From Veillonellaceae bacterium (GTDB taxonomy: Bacteria; Bacillota; Negativicutes; Veillonellales; Veillonellaceae), in assembly GCA_900766245.1 (NCBI GenBank), contig CAAFUR010000014.1, forward strand, positions 1-64,000: a DNA stretch of 64,000 nucleotides. The letters are read 5' to 3'. Below the pieces are notes generated by a model that was not told the origin of the DNA, made no database searches, and was given only the letters and a program-made list of their open reading frames with translations. Shown here piece after piece: positions 1 to 8,897 of this stretch. Position 1 is the first letter of the stretch. Each line of letters starts with the position of its first letter. A program made the position numbers and the translations under genes.

Positions 1-225
1 ATAACGCAAAAGCTATCAAAGCGAATAAAGAAGCACTAGATGCTAAAAATAAAGCTCAAGATGGTAAAATTGATGATAACGCAAAAGCTATCAAAGCGAA
101 TAAAGAAGCACTAGATGCTAAAAATAAAGCTCAAGATGGTAAAATTGATGATAATGCAAAAGCTATCAAAGCGGATAAAGAAGCACTAGATGCTAAAAAT
201 GAAGCTCAAGATGGTAAAATTACAG
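1..225 (+). repeat. 75-bp tandem repeats encoding a 25-residue stalk unit
   Basis: Three head-to-tail units start at 1, 76 and 151. The first two are identical as far as visible; the third has a few substitutions (Asn to Asp, Lys to Glu). The array runs off the left edge. Twenty-five residues can be read as two heptads plus one hendecad (7+7+11), which would keep a coiled coil in register. Near-identical units suggest recent expansion or gene conversion and a length-variable stalk. Confidence 0.9.
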
Positions 226-791
226 AAGCTAAAACTGCAGCAGATGCAGCAGATGCTAAAGCAGTAAATGCTCAAGAAGCAGTAAATGCAGCAAAAACAG
301 CGTTAGAAAAACAACTTAGTGGCTTAGATTCTTCTACAGTTAAATTAGATAAATATGGTCAAGACATTGCAGCTTTACAAGAAAAAGACAAAAACCATGA
401 AGCTCGTTTAACGACTGTTGAAAATGATGTAAAAACTGTAGGCGCTAATGCAGCGGCGTTAGCAGCGTTGAAACCTCTACAATACAACCCTGGTCAAACT
501 ACTCAAGTAATGGCAGGTGTTGGTACATACCGTGGTAAAACTGCTGTAGCATTAGGTGCAGCTCATTATGCTAGCGAAAACTTAATGTACCATGCAGGTG
601 TAAGCTTCGGTAACGGTAACGGCGCAATGGCTAATGCTGGCGTTACAATTGGATTCGGCAGCGGCGAAGGTGCAAAAATGAACTCCTCTAAAGTAGCTGA
701 ATTACAAAGCGCAGTAGATCGTTTAACAGCTGAAAACGAACAAGTAAAAGCGGCATTGTACGATATCTACGCAAAATTACAAGCTAAATAA
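3..791 (+). CDS. YadA-like trimeric autotransporter adhesin, C-terminal part (5' end outside window)
   Basis: The reading frame is open from the left edge, so the gene starts upstream. It encodes an Ala/Lys/Asp-rich stalk made of 25-residue repeats, then a coiled-coil neck, then a glycine-rich anchor (from VMAGVGTYRGKTAVALGAAH to AGVTIGFG) typical of the four-strand YadA membrane anchor. Three such chains would form a 12-strand outer-membrane barrel that exports the stalk as a surface adhesin. Unusually the chain does not end at the barrel: about 43 further residues follow (to ...YDIYAKLQAK) with heptad-like leucine/valine spacing, probably a periplasmic coiled coil. Adhesin identity is well supported by the anchor; the ligand is unknown because the head is missing. 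Confidence 0.88.
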   Translation, partial: NAKAIKANKEALDAKNKAQDGKIDDNAKAIKANKEALDAKNKAQDGKIDDNAKAIKADKEALDAKNEAQDGKITEAKTAADAADAKAVNAQEAVNAAKTALEKQLSGLDSSTVKLDKYGQDIAALQEKDKNHEARLTTVENDVKTVGANAAALAALKPLQYNPGQTTQVMAGVGTYRGKTAVALGAAHYASENLMYHAGVSFGNGNGAMANAGVTIGFGSGEGAKMNSSKVAELQSAVDRLTAENEQVKAALYDIYAKLQAK

Positions 792-860
792 GAAATAACT
801 TAGAGAATAGATCACTAGGGTATCTCCTAGTGTATAGAAAACTAAGATTATGACAGGAAT

Positions 861-907
861 ACATGTTAGGTATACTCTATTTTGGGGTATCCTAACATGT
901 ATTTTTT
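861..907 (+). terminator. Rho-independent terminator of the adhesin gene
   Basis: Arms ACATGTTAGG (861-870) and CCTAACATGT (891-900) pair perfectly and are followed by ATTTTTT. A smaller hairpin (CACTAGG/CCTAGTG, 813-832) lies just after the stop codon. Confidence 0.88.
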
Positions 908-1002
908 ATATGAATCAATATATGTTTTTCTCTAAGTGTTCAATGACTAGAATAGTGATACATGTAATGACATACTAAGACTGCATTAGAGTTTCACAGG
1001 TG

Positions 1003-1011
1003 TGGTATAAT
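1003..1011 (+). promoter_or_regulatory. Extended -10 promoter for menF
   Basis: TGGTATAAT is an extended -10 element (TGn plus TATAAT). No good -35 is seen. The menF start lies about 80 nt downstream. Confidence 0.55.
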
Positions 1012-1089
1012 TGTAATAGACTAGATACAGATTAGTAATGATATAGGGCAACGCTAGTGGTTAGGTAATTAGCGACTATAAGGAGTCAT

Positions 1090-2232
1090 ATGAAATATAC
1101 TAAAGAGCCTTTACAATTAGACAATCCTTTGGAGTTTTGGCTAAACTTCGAGGGCGAAGAACGGGTCTTTTGGGTGGACCGTCAAAGTGATCGTGTAGTG
1201 GTAGGCGCTAAACGATTGGCGGTGGTGAAAGACGACGTCGACCGGGAACAATATGCATACGTATTTTATGGGGGTACGTTCTTTCCCACTGTAAAAGATG
1301 AAAAATGGAGCAACATGGGCCATGAAATGGTGGCTTTCACTCATTACTATATTGTAGAAAATGGAGACTCCTTCTACCTGCATGCAGGAGAGGGTGTAGA
1401 TATACAGCGCCATACCATTGAGCGAGTAGACCATGCTTTCACAGAAACCAGTGACGATAAACAAGATTGGGATACCTTGATGGATGCCATTTTGACGAAT
1501 ATTCATGCAGGGCGCATGACAAAGGTGGTTTCTTCTCGTGAGGTAGAGTTTACCAGCCCTACAACGTTTGATGTGGTGAGCATATTGGACCGTTTGGTAG
1601 AGAACAACCCAAATTGCTTTATTTTTGGTTATGAAAAAGAGGGGCGTACCTTTGTGGGGGCATCCCCTGAAATTCTCGTGCGCCATCGGGGGGATGAAAT
1701 TCTAAGTTATGCCTTGGCAGGGACGGCGCCAAAGTTTGGTCCTAAGGCGTGGACGAAAGAGCGATTTCTAAATGATCATAAAAATCGGGTGGAGCACAAT
1801 ATCGTGCGAGATCGTATTGTGCATACGATGCGACAAGTGACGGAGGATGTGACCGTAGGGGAAACGGGCATCATGGAGCTTTCACGGTTATATCATTTGC
1901 GGACCATCATTACCGCTAAGGATAGCACGAAATCCCTCATCGAATGGGGCCGATTATTACATCCTACACCAGCCCTAGGGGGCGAGCCACGAGAACTAGC
2001 TATGGACTTACTGGCGAAGTACGAAGGCCATGAGCGCGGTATGTATGCGGCGCCCTTTGGATTTATGAAAGATATGGGGGATGGCATTCTAGTGGTTGCC
2101 ATTCGCTCTGCCCTCATCATGGGTAACCGACTCTATGCCTATGCAGGATGCGGTATTGTGAGCGAATCCAATAGCGATGAAGAGTACGAAGAAACCATTA
2201 ATAAAATGGGGACTATATTGGATGCGTTGTAG
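1090..2232 (+). CDS. menF: Isochorismate synthase MenF
   Basis: Converts chorismate to isochorismate, the first committed step of the classical menaquinone pathway, in the cytoplasm. The 380-residue protein has the chorismate-binding fold signatures in order: TKVVSSREVEF with the probable catalytic Lys at 145, GASPE at 190-194, AGT at 210-212, and HPTPALGGEP at 291-300, which is characteristic of isochorismate synthases rather than anthranilate synthase. The ATG follows AAGGAG at a good distance. It is somewhat shorter than E. coli MenF (about 430 residues), mostly at the N-terminus. The rest of the cluster (menD, menH, menC) resumes 2.6 kb downstream, after an intervening ATPase/TOPRIM gene pair. 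A menaquinone role is preferred over a siderophore role because of these neighbours. Confidence 0.93.
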   Translation: MKYTKEPLQLDNPLEFWLNFEGEERVFWVDRQSDRVVVGAKRLAVVKDDVDREQYAYVFYGGTFFPTVKDEKWSNMGHEMVAFTHYYIVENGDSFYLHAGEGVDIQRHTIERVDHAFTETSDDKQDWDTLMDAILTNIHAGRMTKVVSSREVEFTSPTTFDVVSILDRLVENNPNCFIFGYEKEGRTFVGASPEILVRHRGDEILSYALAGTAPKFGPKAWTKERFLNDHKNRVEHNIVRDRIVHTMRQVTEDVTVGETGIMELSRLYHLRTIITAKDSTKSLIEWGRLLHPTPALGGEPRELAMDLLAKYEGHERGMYAAPFGFMKDMGDGILVVAIRSALIMGNRLYAYAGCGIVSESNSDEEYEETINKMGTILDAL

Positions 2233-2325
2233 GATGATACATCTACGCATAGATCAGATTAGGTGTGCAATAGAGTAAGCTATGATGATGAATCTGTACA
2301 AATTTATGGACAGATACAGGAAAAT

Positions 2326-2361
2326 AAAAAGGAATGTTGAGCAATCAGCATTCCTTTTTTT
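2326..2361 (+). terminator. Rho-independent terminator after menF
   Basis: A ten-pair stem GGAATGTTGA/TCAGCATTCC closed by a GCAA tetraloop is preceded by an A-run and followed by seven T's, so it may work on both strands. It ends menF transcription before the inserted gene pair. Confidence 0.9.
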
Positions 2362-2505
2362 GTGACTTTTAACGAATGGGTAATAGCACATAATAAATAA
2401 AGAAAATAACGAAAATATGAAATAGAAATAAAATATATCGTTTTTGATAAATTAGTTGTATGTTTTTGGTGGATTTGATATAGTATAAGATAAGGAGGGG
2501 ATGTT

Positions 2506-3918
2506 ATGCAATCATCCATGTACATATCATCTATAACCATTCATAATATAAAAAATGTCACTTATGGGCATATAGATTTATCACGAAATAAACATGTTAC
2601 AGGGGCCAATCTTATGGGGATATATGGTCAAAATGGCTCAGGTAAAACTGTGTTTATTGAAGCAATACATATTTTAAAATGCTTATTATTGGGGCAAAAG
2701 GTACCAGAAGAGTATAATAACTGGATTTCTATTGATCAAGAAAAAGGAACTCTTTCCTTTGAAATTGTTTGTGCTAATGAGAATGAAACGACAACTATTT
2801 TCTATGATGTAGACTTAAAACGAGGGCTTGTTACCACCACTGATCCTAATACTAATGAGGATACCGAAAGACTAATTATGATTATTGACTCAGAATCGAT
2901 ACAGTATAAAAAAACTGGTCAAAAAGCGGTAAGAAAAACTGTTATCATGAATACGGCAACCTCTGCTAATGAAGTTATCATACCTAAACAACGATTATCT
3001 GTTTTGTTCTCAAACTATGAAGATATTCATATGGACGTGTTAGTTCAAAAACATATTTCTGTAATAGAGGGTAGGTCGTTTCTATTCTCAAAGTTTTTTA
3101 AGGATAAATTAGCCTTGAGAAGTAACGATGAATCTAGACCGACTGAGTATGAAGAGCTTTGGAAACCATATGAGATGGTAATACAATTTGCCCAAAACAG
3201 TTTATTTGTAGTAAAGACTTCGCATAGTGCATTACATGGATTAAACATTTTGCCACTGGAGATGCATTATAGAGATAATAAAACTAATGCGGTAGGAACT
3301 ATTACATTACCATTACATGAATCTTTACTTTTGCCTGATGTTGTGGTTGAACATATTGAGTTTGTTATAGAAAAAATGAATATAGTATTAACAACAATGA
3401 TTCCAGGCTTAAAAATAGGTATGGAAATATTATCAACAGAAGTAACAGATGATGGTGGAGTAGGAAAGCGTATTTTTTTAGTTTCCTATAAACCTAATAA
3501 AACCATTCCTTTACGAAATGAATCAGAAGGGATTCGTAAGGTTATTTCGGTCTTAAGCTTATTAATAGCAGTATATAACAATAGAAATATAGTTGTAGCT
3601 ATTGATGAATTGGATGCGGGCATTTTTGAGTATTTATTAGGGGAATTGTTAAAAGTATTATCTGATCGTGGGAAAGGCCAACTAATATTTACATCGCATA
3701 ACTTGCGCCCATTAGAAACTTTACATAAAAGTTGCATAGTTGTTACGACAACAAACCCTAAGAATCGATATATTCGATTAACTAATGTAAAAAGTACAAA
3801 TAATTTACGTAGTTTCTATTATAGAGATATTATTCTAGGAGAACAAAAAGAAGAGGTGTATCACACAACAGATAATGAGGAGATTGCTTACGCATTGGGT
3901 AGTGCTGGGAGGCAGTAA
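2506..3918 (+). CDS. AAA/ABC-type ATPase of a putative two-gene defence system
   Basis: 470 residues. Visible motifs are Walker A GIYGQNGSGKT (38-48), an ABC-like signature NESEGIRK, Walker B VVAIDELDAG and a switch histidine in FTSHNLRPLE. This is the AAA_15/AAA_21 layout of OLD, RloA and PARIS AriA proteins, which sense or clamp DNA and control a partner toxin. The start is preceded by AAGGAGGGG (from 2492), and a TGATATAGT extended -10 sits at 2476-2484. The stop codon overlaps the ATG of the next gene, so the two are translationally coupled. The pair sits between menF and menD and is flanked by terminators, as expected of an inserted cassette. Defence function is inference; the ATPase fold is clear. 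Confidence 0.82.
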   Translation: MQSSMYISSITIHNIKNVTYGHIDLSRNKHVTGANLMGIYGQNGSGKTVFIEAIHILKCLLLGQKVPEEYNNWISIDQEKGTLSFEIVCANENETTTIFYDVDLKRGLVTTTDPNTNEDTERLIMIIDSESIQYKKTGQKAVRKTVIMNTATSANEVIIPKQRLSVLFSNYEDIHMDVLVQKHISVIEGRSFLFSKFFKDKLALRSNDESRPTEYEELWKPYEMVIQFAQNSLFVVKTSHSALHGLNILPLEMHYRDNKTNAVGTITLPLHESLLLPDVVVEHIEFVIEKMNIVLTTMIPGLKIGMEILSTEVTDDGGVGKRIFLVSYKPNKTIPLRNESEGIRKVISVLSLLIAVYNNRNIVVAIDELDAGIFEYLLGELLKVLSDRGKGQLIFTSHNLRPLETLHKSCIVVTTTNPKNRYIRLTNVKSTNNLRSFYYRDIILGEQKEEVYHTTDNEEIAYALGSAGRQ

Positions 3919-4601
3919 TGGCTAAGAAGAAAGTAGTTATGGTATTGTTAGAAGGTCCTTCAGATGCAACTGCACTAGGGAAATATTTTACAGACTTTTT
4001 TTCTAGTGATAGAGTTGTTACAAAGATTTTACATACAGATATTACATCACAATACGGTGTATATCCAGACACTATTAAGGCAAAGATTGGAAGCCATATT
4101 AGTGATGAGCTACGGCGGTTAAAATTAAATAAAGCAGATTTGTTACAAGTGATACATCTAGTTGATACAGATGGATGCTTTATTTCAGACTCTTGCGTTA
4201 AGTTAGATGCAACAAAAAGTACATTCTATTATGGGAATGATGGGATATACCATAAAGATGTGCAGGTAGTTGTAGATAGAAATGATCAGAAAAAACGCAA
4301 TATTGAGGCTTTATTCAAAAATACAAGTGGTATATGTAGAGGAGTTGAATATCATATATATTATATGTCTTGTAATCTCGAGCATGTATTACATAATATT
4401 CGGCAAGCACCTGCAGATGATAAAGAAAGATTGGCTTATGATTTTGCAGAAAGGTATAATGGGAATTTAAATGGATTTTTAAAGTTTCTAATAGATTCTG
4501 ATTTTTCTGTATGTACAAATTATAAAGACTCTTGGGATTTTATTACTGCAGGATTACATTCTTTAGAAAGACATACAAATGTAGGATTATGTTTTAAATA
4601 A
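3918..4601 (+). CDS. TOPRIM-like partner protein (candidate AriB/OLD-type effector)
   Basis: 227 residues, overlapping the ATPase gene by one base. The N-terminus reads VVMVLLEGPSDATALGKYF, and an acidic pair occurs in HLVDTDGCF; an early Glu in a Gly-Asp context followed by a DxD strand end is the TOPRIM metal-binding pattern. In PARIS and OLD-like systems a TOPRIM nuclease, fused or separate, is released by the ATPase when a phage trigger appears. No other domain was recognised. Alternatives are a RloB-like or unrelated nucleotidyl-handling protein. The assignment rests on short motifs and context, so it is tentative. Confidence 0.6.
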   Translation: MAKKKVVMVLLEGPSDATALGKYFTDFFSSDRVVTKILHTDITSQYGVYPDTIKAKIGSHISDELRRLKLNKADLLQVIHLVDTDGCFISDSCVKLDATKSTFYYGNDGIYHKDVQVVVDRNDQKKRNIEALFKNTSGICRGVEYHIYYMSCNLEHVLHNIRQAPADDKERLAYDFAERYNGNLNGFLKFLIDSDFSVCTNYKDSWDFITAGLHSLERHTNVGLCFK

Positions 4602-4673
4602 TTTGCACCAACCCCTATACTCTTATGAAATAGAATTATAACGCGGAGTTTGACACTTTCAATGTCAGAAAAG

Positions 4674-4716
4674 TCCTATGAAGCTAGTAGTTTACTAGTC
4701 TCATAGGATTTTTCTT
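4674..4716 (+). terminator. Terminator after the ATPase/TOPRIM pair
   Basis: Nested hairpin: outer arms TCCTATGA/TCATAGGA and inner arms CTAGTA/TACTAG, followed by a T-rich run. Confidence 0.85.
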
Positions 4717-4786
4717 TAAAATTATAAATGTAGTTAGACAGATATCCTGTGCTACGCATATGGATACGTACAGAATCTAAAAACAA

Positions 4787-4795
4787 TGATATAAT
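4787..4795 (+). promoter_or_regulatory. Extended -10 promoter for menD
   Basis: TGATATAAT is an extended -10 element 63 bp upstream of the menD start. It gives the menD part of the cluster its own promoter after the inserted gene pair. Confidence 0.6.
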
Positions 4796-4857
4796 ACATA
4801 GTAGATAGTCACTATTAACGATAACGTAATACCACGGGTTGGTATGGGAGATACGAT

Positions 4858-6666
4858 ATGAATGAATATATAGCAAGTTTGGTGGATGAGTTATACCAAT
4901 TAGGGGTGCGCCATGCGGTGTTCAGTCCTGGTTCACGGTCCACTACATTAGCCATGCTTTTTCAAAGCCATGGAGGCTTTCACACGTATATGAATATTGA
5001 TGAGCGGTCCGCTGGGTTTATGGCATTGGGCATTGCTAAAGCACAAGGCGAACCAGCCGTGTTAGTGTGCACATCGGGGTCTGCGTTGACCCATTATGGT
5101 CCAGCTGTGGTGGAAGCCAAGCACAGCGGTGTGCCTATGATTATTTTGTCCGCCGACCGTCCGTACACCTTGCAACAGGTGGGGGCACCGCAGACGATTG
5201 ATCAACAGAAATATTTTGGCACCGCCGTGAACTATTATGAGGAATTGTCTGTGCCTAGTGAAAGTCACTACTACAGGTACCCTCGTCAAGTGGCGCGTCG
5301 TGCCTATTTGAAAGCGAGTGACCGCAAACTAGGTCCTGTACACATCAATGTGCCTTTGTTTGAGCCTTTGGTGCCCAATCGTGAGGAGGAGTATTTTAAA
5401 CAGGGGCGTAGTGCGAAACCATTCCGACTTGTGAAACATCAGGAGATAGCATCGTTGGCATCGTTGTTAGATGGAAAGCGAGTGCTCATCTTGGGTGGTC
5501 CTACTGTGACGAATCCGAAAGTAGTTGTAGACTTCGCAGATCGGATTGGCGCTGTTGTCATCGGTGATCCCTTGTCTAATTTGCGTCAATACGAAAAAGT
5601 GATCAGTACCTATGATGCGTTCTTGGCTCATCATGAACAATGGGAAGAGTTGCGACCTGATGTGGTCATCCAATTGGGACAAATCCCTGTGTCAAAACGG
5701 ATTCAACAATGGATGGGGACCTTGACGGACATCGATTATATTACCGTTAGCCCTAATGCAGAGGTGGTGAATCCTAGCTTGACAACTACCATACATGTGA
5801 TGGCGAGTGTAGAGGTATTCTTAGCGGAGATCTATCGTGGCTTATTTGCTGTGTTGGGTCTAGGTAGTCGAATAGGCGATACAGTGCAGGGATTATTAGA
5901 CAAGAGTGACGTGGAAGGCGCTAGCTCTTATAAATTTGGACTGGAACAGGACATCACAGATATCAATCATCGACATAGATTAGAGGAATCTAACACAGCA
6001 TATACTTGCTATACAGTATCGGATCTAGAGTATGTTAGAGTATGGCAAGGTATCGAATCTAACAGCCGTGAACAATTAGACAAAGTCCAAGAGGAACCAA
6101 ATCTATTTGAAGGCCGTACCATTCACATGTTACAACAAATGATGCCCGATGAGGGCCAACTTCTGGTGGCGAACAGTATGTCTATTCGTGATATGGACTA
6201 TTTCTGGGCCACTGGACGTTCGCAAGCCATGGTGTACGGCAATCGTGGCACCAATGGTATCGATGGAACTGTGTCTACGGCGTTAGGGCTTAGCACGAAT
6301 GGAAAAGCAACAGTGATGCTGACGGGAGATTTAAGTTTCTTTCACGATATGAACGGTTTAGCCATTGGAAAAACACATGGTATGAACTTGACCATCGTTT
6401 TGCATAACAATGATGGAGGCGGGATTTTCCAATACTTGCCACAAAAAGGGACGGATGATTTTGATTACCTATTCAACACACCGCAAGGCATTGATTACAG
6501 CGGCTTAGCGACCATGTATGGCTTAGACTATGTAAAAGTCACTACGAATGCAGAGTTAGAACAGGCGATGCAACAGTATATCGGTACAGAGGGGATTCAC
6601 CTCATTGAAGTACCTACCTCTAAAGAAAGCAGTCGTGAGTTACACAAGGTCTATCGGGTACAATAA
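4858..6666 (+). CDS. menD: SEPHCHC synthase MenD
   Basis: Thiamine-diphosphate enzyme that condenses isochorismate with 2-oxoglutarate to give SEPHCHC (2-succinyl-5-enolpyruvyl-6-hydroxy-3-cyclohexene-1-carboxylate). At 602 residues it is slightly longer than E. coli MenD. Seen in order: FSPGSRSTT (22-30), ERSAGFMALGIAKAQG, the CTSGSALTHYGPAVVEA segment, SADRP, and in the C-terminal domain GDLSFFHDMNG followed by HNNDGGGIFQYLPQ, the cofactor and metal binding region. The ATG has GGGAG eight bases upstream. It is followed one base later by menH, indicating coupled translation. Confidence 0.95.
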   Translation: MNEYIASLVDELYQLGVRHAVFSPGSRSTTLAMLFQSHGGFHTYMNIDERSAGFMALGIAKAQGEPAVLVCTSGSALTHYGPAVVEAKHSGVPMIILSADRPYTLQQVGAPQTIDQQKYFGTAVNYYEELSVPSESHYYRYPRQVARRAYLKASDRKLGPVHINVPLFEPLVPNREEEYFKQGRSAKPFRLVKHQEIASLASLLDGKRVLILGGPTVTNPKVVVDFADRIGAVVIGDPLSNLRQYEKVISTYDAFLAHHEQWEELRPDVVIQLGQIPVSKRIQQWMGTLTDIDYITVSPNAEVVNPSLTTTIHVMASVEVFLAEIYRGLFAVLGLGSRIGDTVQGLLDKSDVEGASSYKFGLEQDITDINHRHRLEESNTAYTCYTVSDLEYVRVWQGIESNSREQLDKVQEEPNLFEGRTIHMLQQMMPDEGQLLVANSMSIRDMDYFWATGRSQAMVYGNRGTNGIDGTVSTALGLSTNGKATVMLTGDLSFFHDMNGLAIGKTHGMNLTIVLHNNDGGGIFQYLPQKGTDDFDYLFNTPQGIDYSGLATMYGLDYVKVTTNAELEQAMQQYIGTEGIHLIEVPTSKESSRELHKVYRVQ

Positions 6667-6667
6667 T

Positions 6668-7504
6668 ATGAGACCAATGATTCAAGATATACGAACCTTA
6701 GATATACAACATATGCAGATCCACATGGGAGAATACTACTATGGGGTGACTGTAACGGGTACGGGGAAAGCTTTAGTTTGTTTCCATGGGTTTTCCGAAT
6801 CCGGGTCTACTTGGGATGGCATTGAGGTACAAGGTTATCGCCTGATACGTATCGATAGTATGGGTCATGGTAGGTCGGCTCGACCTATGGAATTAAAACC
6901 TTATGAACTGCCTCAGATGCTCAGTGATTTGCATAGAGTTATCTATGCCGTAGCCGGTGAAAGATATGCCCTCATGGGGTATTCCATGGGAGCTAGGCTA
7001 GCCTTACTCTATGCCTTGGAGTACCCCCATGAGGTAACGCACCTCATCTTAGAAAGTGGCTCGGTAGGCATAGAAGATGAAGGGGGACGACAAGACCGCT
7101 ATGTAGCCGATCAAGCGCTGGCTAAACGGATTCGGGCACATGATATCACGTGGTTTAGCGAGACGTGGGCCAAGCTAGAGATTTTCAAGACACAACAAGG
7201 TTTACCTACAAAGGTGCAACAGCAGATTAGAGGGCGGCGCTTGCTCAATAGCCCCCATGCGCTGGCTTTCACCTTGGAAGGAAGCGGACAAGGTAGTATG
7301 CCTTATGTAGGCCATCGATTGTCGGAATTAACTATGCCAGTTTGTTATATTAGTGGAGAATTAGATACAAAATATACAGGCGTTGGTGCTAGGTATTTTG
7401 GTGATGTCCATCGCATTGTATCGCAGGTAGGTCATAATGTGCATGTGGAAGCACCAGAGGCGTATCGGCAGATACTGGAACGATTTTTCTATAGTAGGTA
7501 TTAG
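6668..7504 (+). CDS. menH: SHCHC synthase MenH (alpha/beta hydrolase)
   Basis: Eliminates pyruvate from SEPHCHC to form SHCHC. The 278-residue protein has the alpha/beta-hydrolase oxyanion segment VCFHGFSESGSTWDG (37-51), nucleophile elbow GYSMG with Ser106, Asp in SGELDTKY and the catalytic His in QVGHNVHVE. The frame is open into menD, but the ATG at 6668, one base after the menD stop, is the sensible start; another ATG follows at 6677. Position between menD and menC supports MenH over a generic hydrolase. Confidence 0.88.
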   Translation: MRPMIQDIRTLDIQHMQIHMGEYYYGVTVTGTGKALVCFHGFSESGSTWDGIEVQGYRLIRIDSMGHGRSARPMELKPYELPQMLSDLHRVIYAVAGERYALMGYSMGARLALLYALEYPHEVTHLILESGSVGIEDEGGRQDRYVADQALAKRIRAHDITWFSETWAKLEIFKTQQGLPTKVQQQIRGRRLLNSPHALAFTLEGSGQGSMPYVGHRLSELTMPVCYISGELDTKYTGVGARYFGDVHRIVSQVGHNVHVEAPEAYRQILERFFYSRY

Positions 7505-7621
7505 GGGATGTGTTAGTCATACAATGGAGTCTACTATGTCATGCAGTCATAGATAGTCCATGTTATGAAGCTAACTAGGTATATACAGTTCTAGTGATAT
7601 GATAGAAATGAGAGGTGTCCT

Positions 7622-8761
7622 ATGATTACAAATATTGTCCTGTACCATGTACAACTACCGATGAAGTTTACTTTCAAAACAGCAAAGGGCGAAGTAGGTG
7701 TTAGGGATACTCTCATTGTTCGTTTGGAAGATGAAGCGGGCTATGTAGGCTACGGGGAATGCGTGGCCTTCGTAGACCCTTTTTATACGTCGGAAACGGT
7801 GGCATCTTGTTGGGATGTATTATGCACACGGTATTTGCCAAACCTATTGGGGCAAGAAGTAACCACCACACTGCCACAGCAATGGCTGTCGGAAGGAATG
7901 CCTATGACCGTGGCGTCTGTGGAAAATGCTTTACTCCATCTGCAATGTGCTCGCTTAGGGGTCAATACGGTGGAATATGTGTTACAGCAGTCCTTAACAC
8001 GGGCCGTACCTACGGGTATTGTTATAGGTGAGGTTCCGCTAGATACTTTGGTGGATGCCGTGTCTAGTTATGTATCACAAGGGTGTGAGCGTATTAAATT
8101 GAAAGTATCTCCTAAGGATGGTTATGAACGAGTGAAACGAGTGCGTGCAGCCTATCCGGGTCTTATGTTAGCGGTGGATGCGAATCAAAGTTATACCTAT
8201 CAAGAGATGGACAAAGTACGGGCATTTAATGGATTTGATTTGGCGTGTATAGAAGAGCCCTTTCAGATAGATAGTTTAGCAATCTATCAACAATATAGGT
8301 CAACCCATAATTGGGAGATTACGACACCTATATGCTTAGATGAATCAATATTGAGCTATGACGATTTGGTCTATGCCCATAGCCATGGATTATTAGATGT
8401 GCTGAATGTAAAGGTAGGGCGTTTAGGTGGTCTTAGAGAAACGGCTAAGGTCATTCACTATTGTCGTGACCATGGGATTCAGTACTGGATTGGCTCCATG
8501 GTGGAATCGAGTATTTCTAAGTGGATGCATGTACAATTAGCGGCTTTAGGCGATGCCTATATGCCGGGAGATTTGTCAGATTCACTGCGTTATTTTAATC
8601 GAGATTTGACTAGGCCACCCATTGTTAGTAGAATACAAGACTGCGGTACAGAGAGACTTTCACGATTTGTAGAGGTACCTAACGGTGCTGGATTGGGTGT
8701 AGACGTTGATATAGAAGCGATAGAATCATATTGTATACATAAGAAATTATGGCAACTATAA
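7622..8761 (+). CDS. menC: o-Succinylbenzoate synthase MenC
   Basis: Enolase-superfamily enzyme that dehydrates SHCHC to o-succinylbenzoate. In 379 residues it shows the expected residues: KLK (159-161) with the acid/base lysine, metal ligands Asp186 (AVDANQ), a Glu in CIEEPF (209-214) and Asp240 (CLDES), and the second catalytic Lys264 in NVKVGRLGG. GAGGTG precedes the ATG. A 117-bp gap separates it from menH. menB, menE and menA are not in the window. N-succinylamino acid racemase is a close family member; context favours MenC. Confidence 0.92.
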   Translation: MITNIVLYHVQLPMKFTFKTAKGEVGVRDTLIVRLEDEAGYVGYGECVAFVDPFYTSETVASCWDVLCTRYLPNLLGQEVTTTLPQQWLSEGMPMTVASVENALLHLQCARLGVNTVEYVLQQSLTRAVPTGIVIGEVPLDTLVDAVSSYVSQGCERIKLKVSPKDGYERVKRVRAAYPGLMLAVDANQSYTYQEMDKVRAFNGFDLACIEEPFQIDSLAIYQQYRSTHNWEITTPICLDESILSYDDLVYAHSHGLLDVLNVKVGRLGGLRETAKVIHYCRDHGIQYWIGSMVESSISKWMHVQLAALGDAYMPGDLSDSLRYFNRDLTRPPIVSRIQDCGTERLSRFVEVPNGAGLGVDVDIEAIESYCIHKKLWQL

Positions 8762-8897
8762 CTGATTTGTATACTTTCACAGGATATGGATGTGGTATGA
8801 TACAATAAGTAGGTAGTATTTGAAAGTCTACAACTTATACGGTGCTAGTAGTTGGTGAAGTATAGTACTGTTACGATAAAGTAAGTAGGAGGTTTGT

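Noticed and set aside
1141..1686. 181-residue minus-strand frame inside menF
   Set aside because: It is an antisense shadow of a confidently identified gene.
6605..6667. Longer menH start inside menD
   Set aside because: The extra 21 residues overlap menD coding sequence; the ATG at 6668 gives the normal N-terminus.
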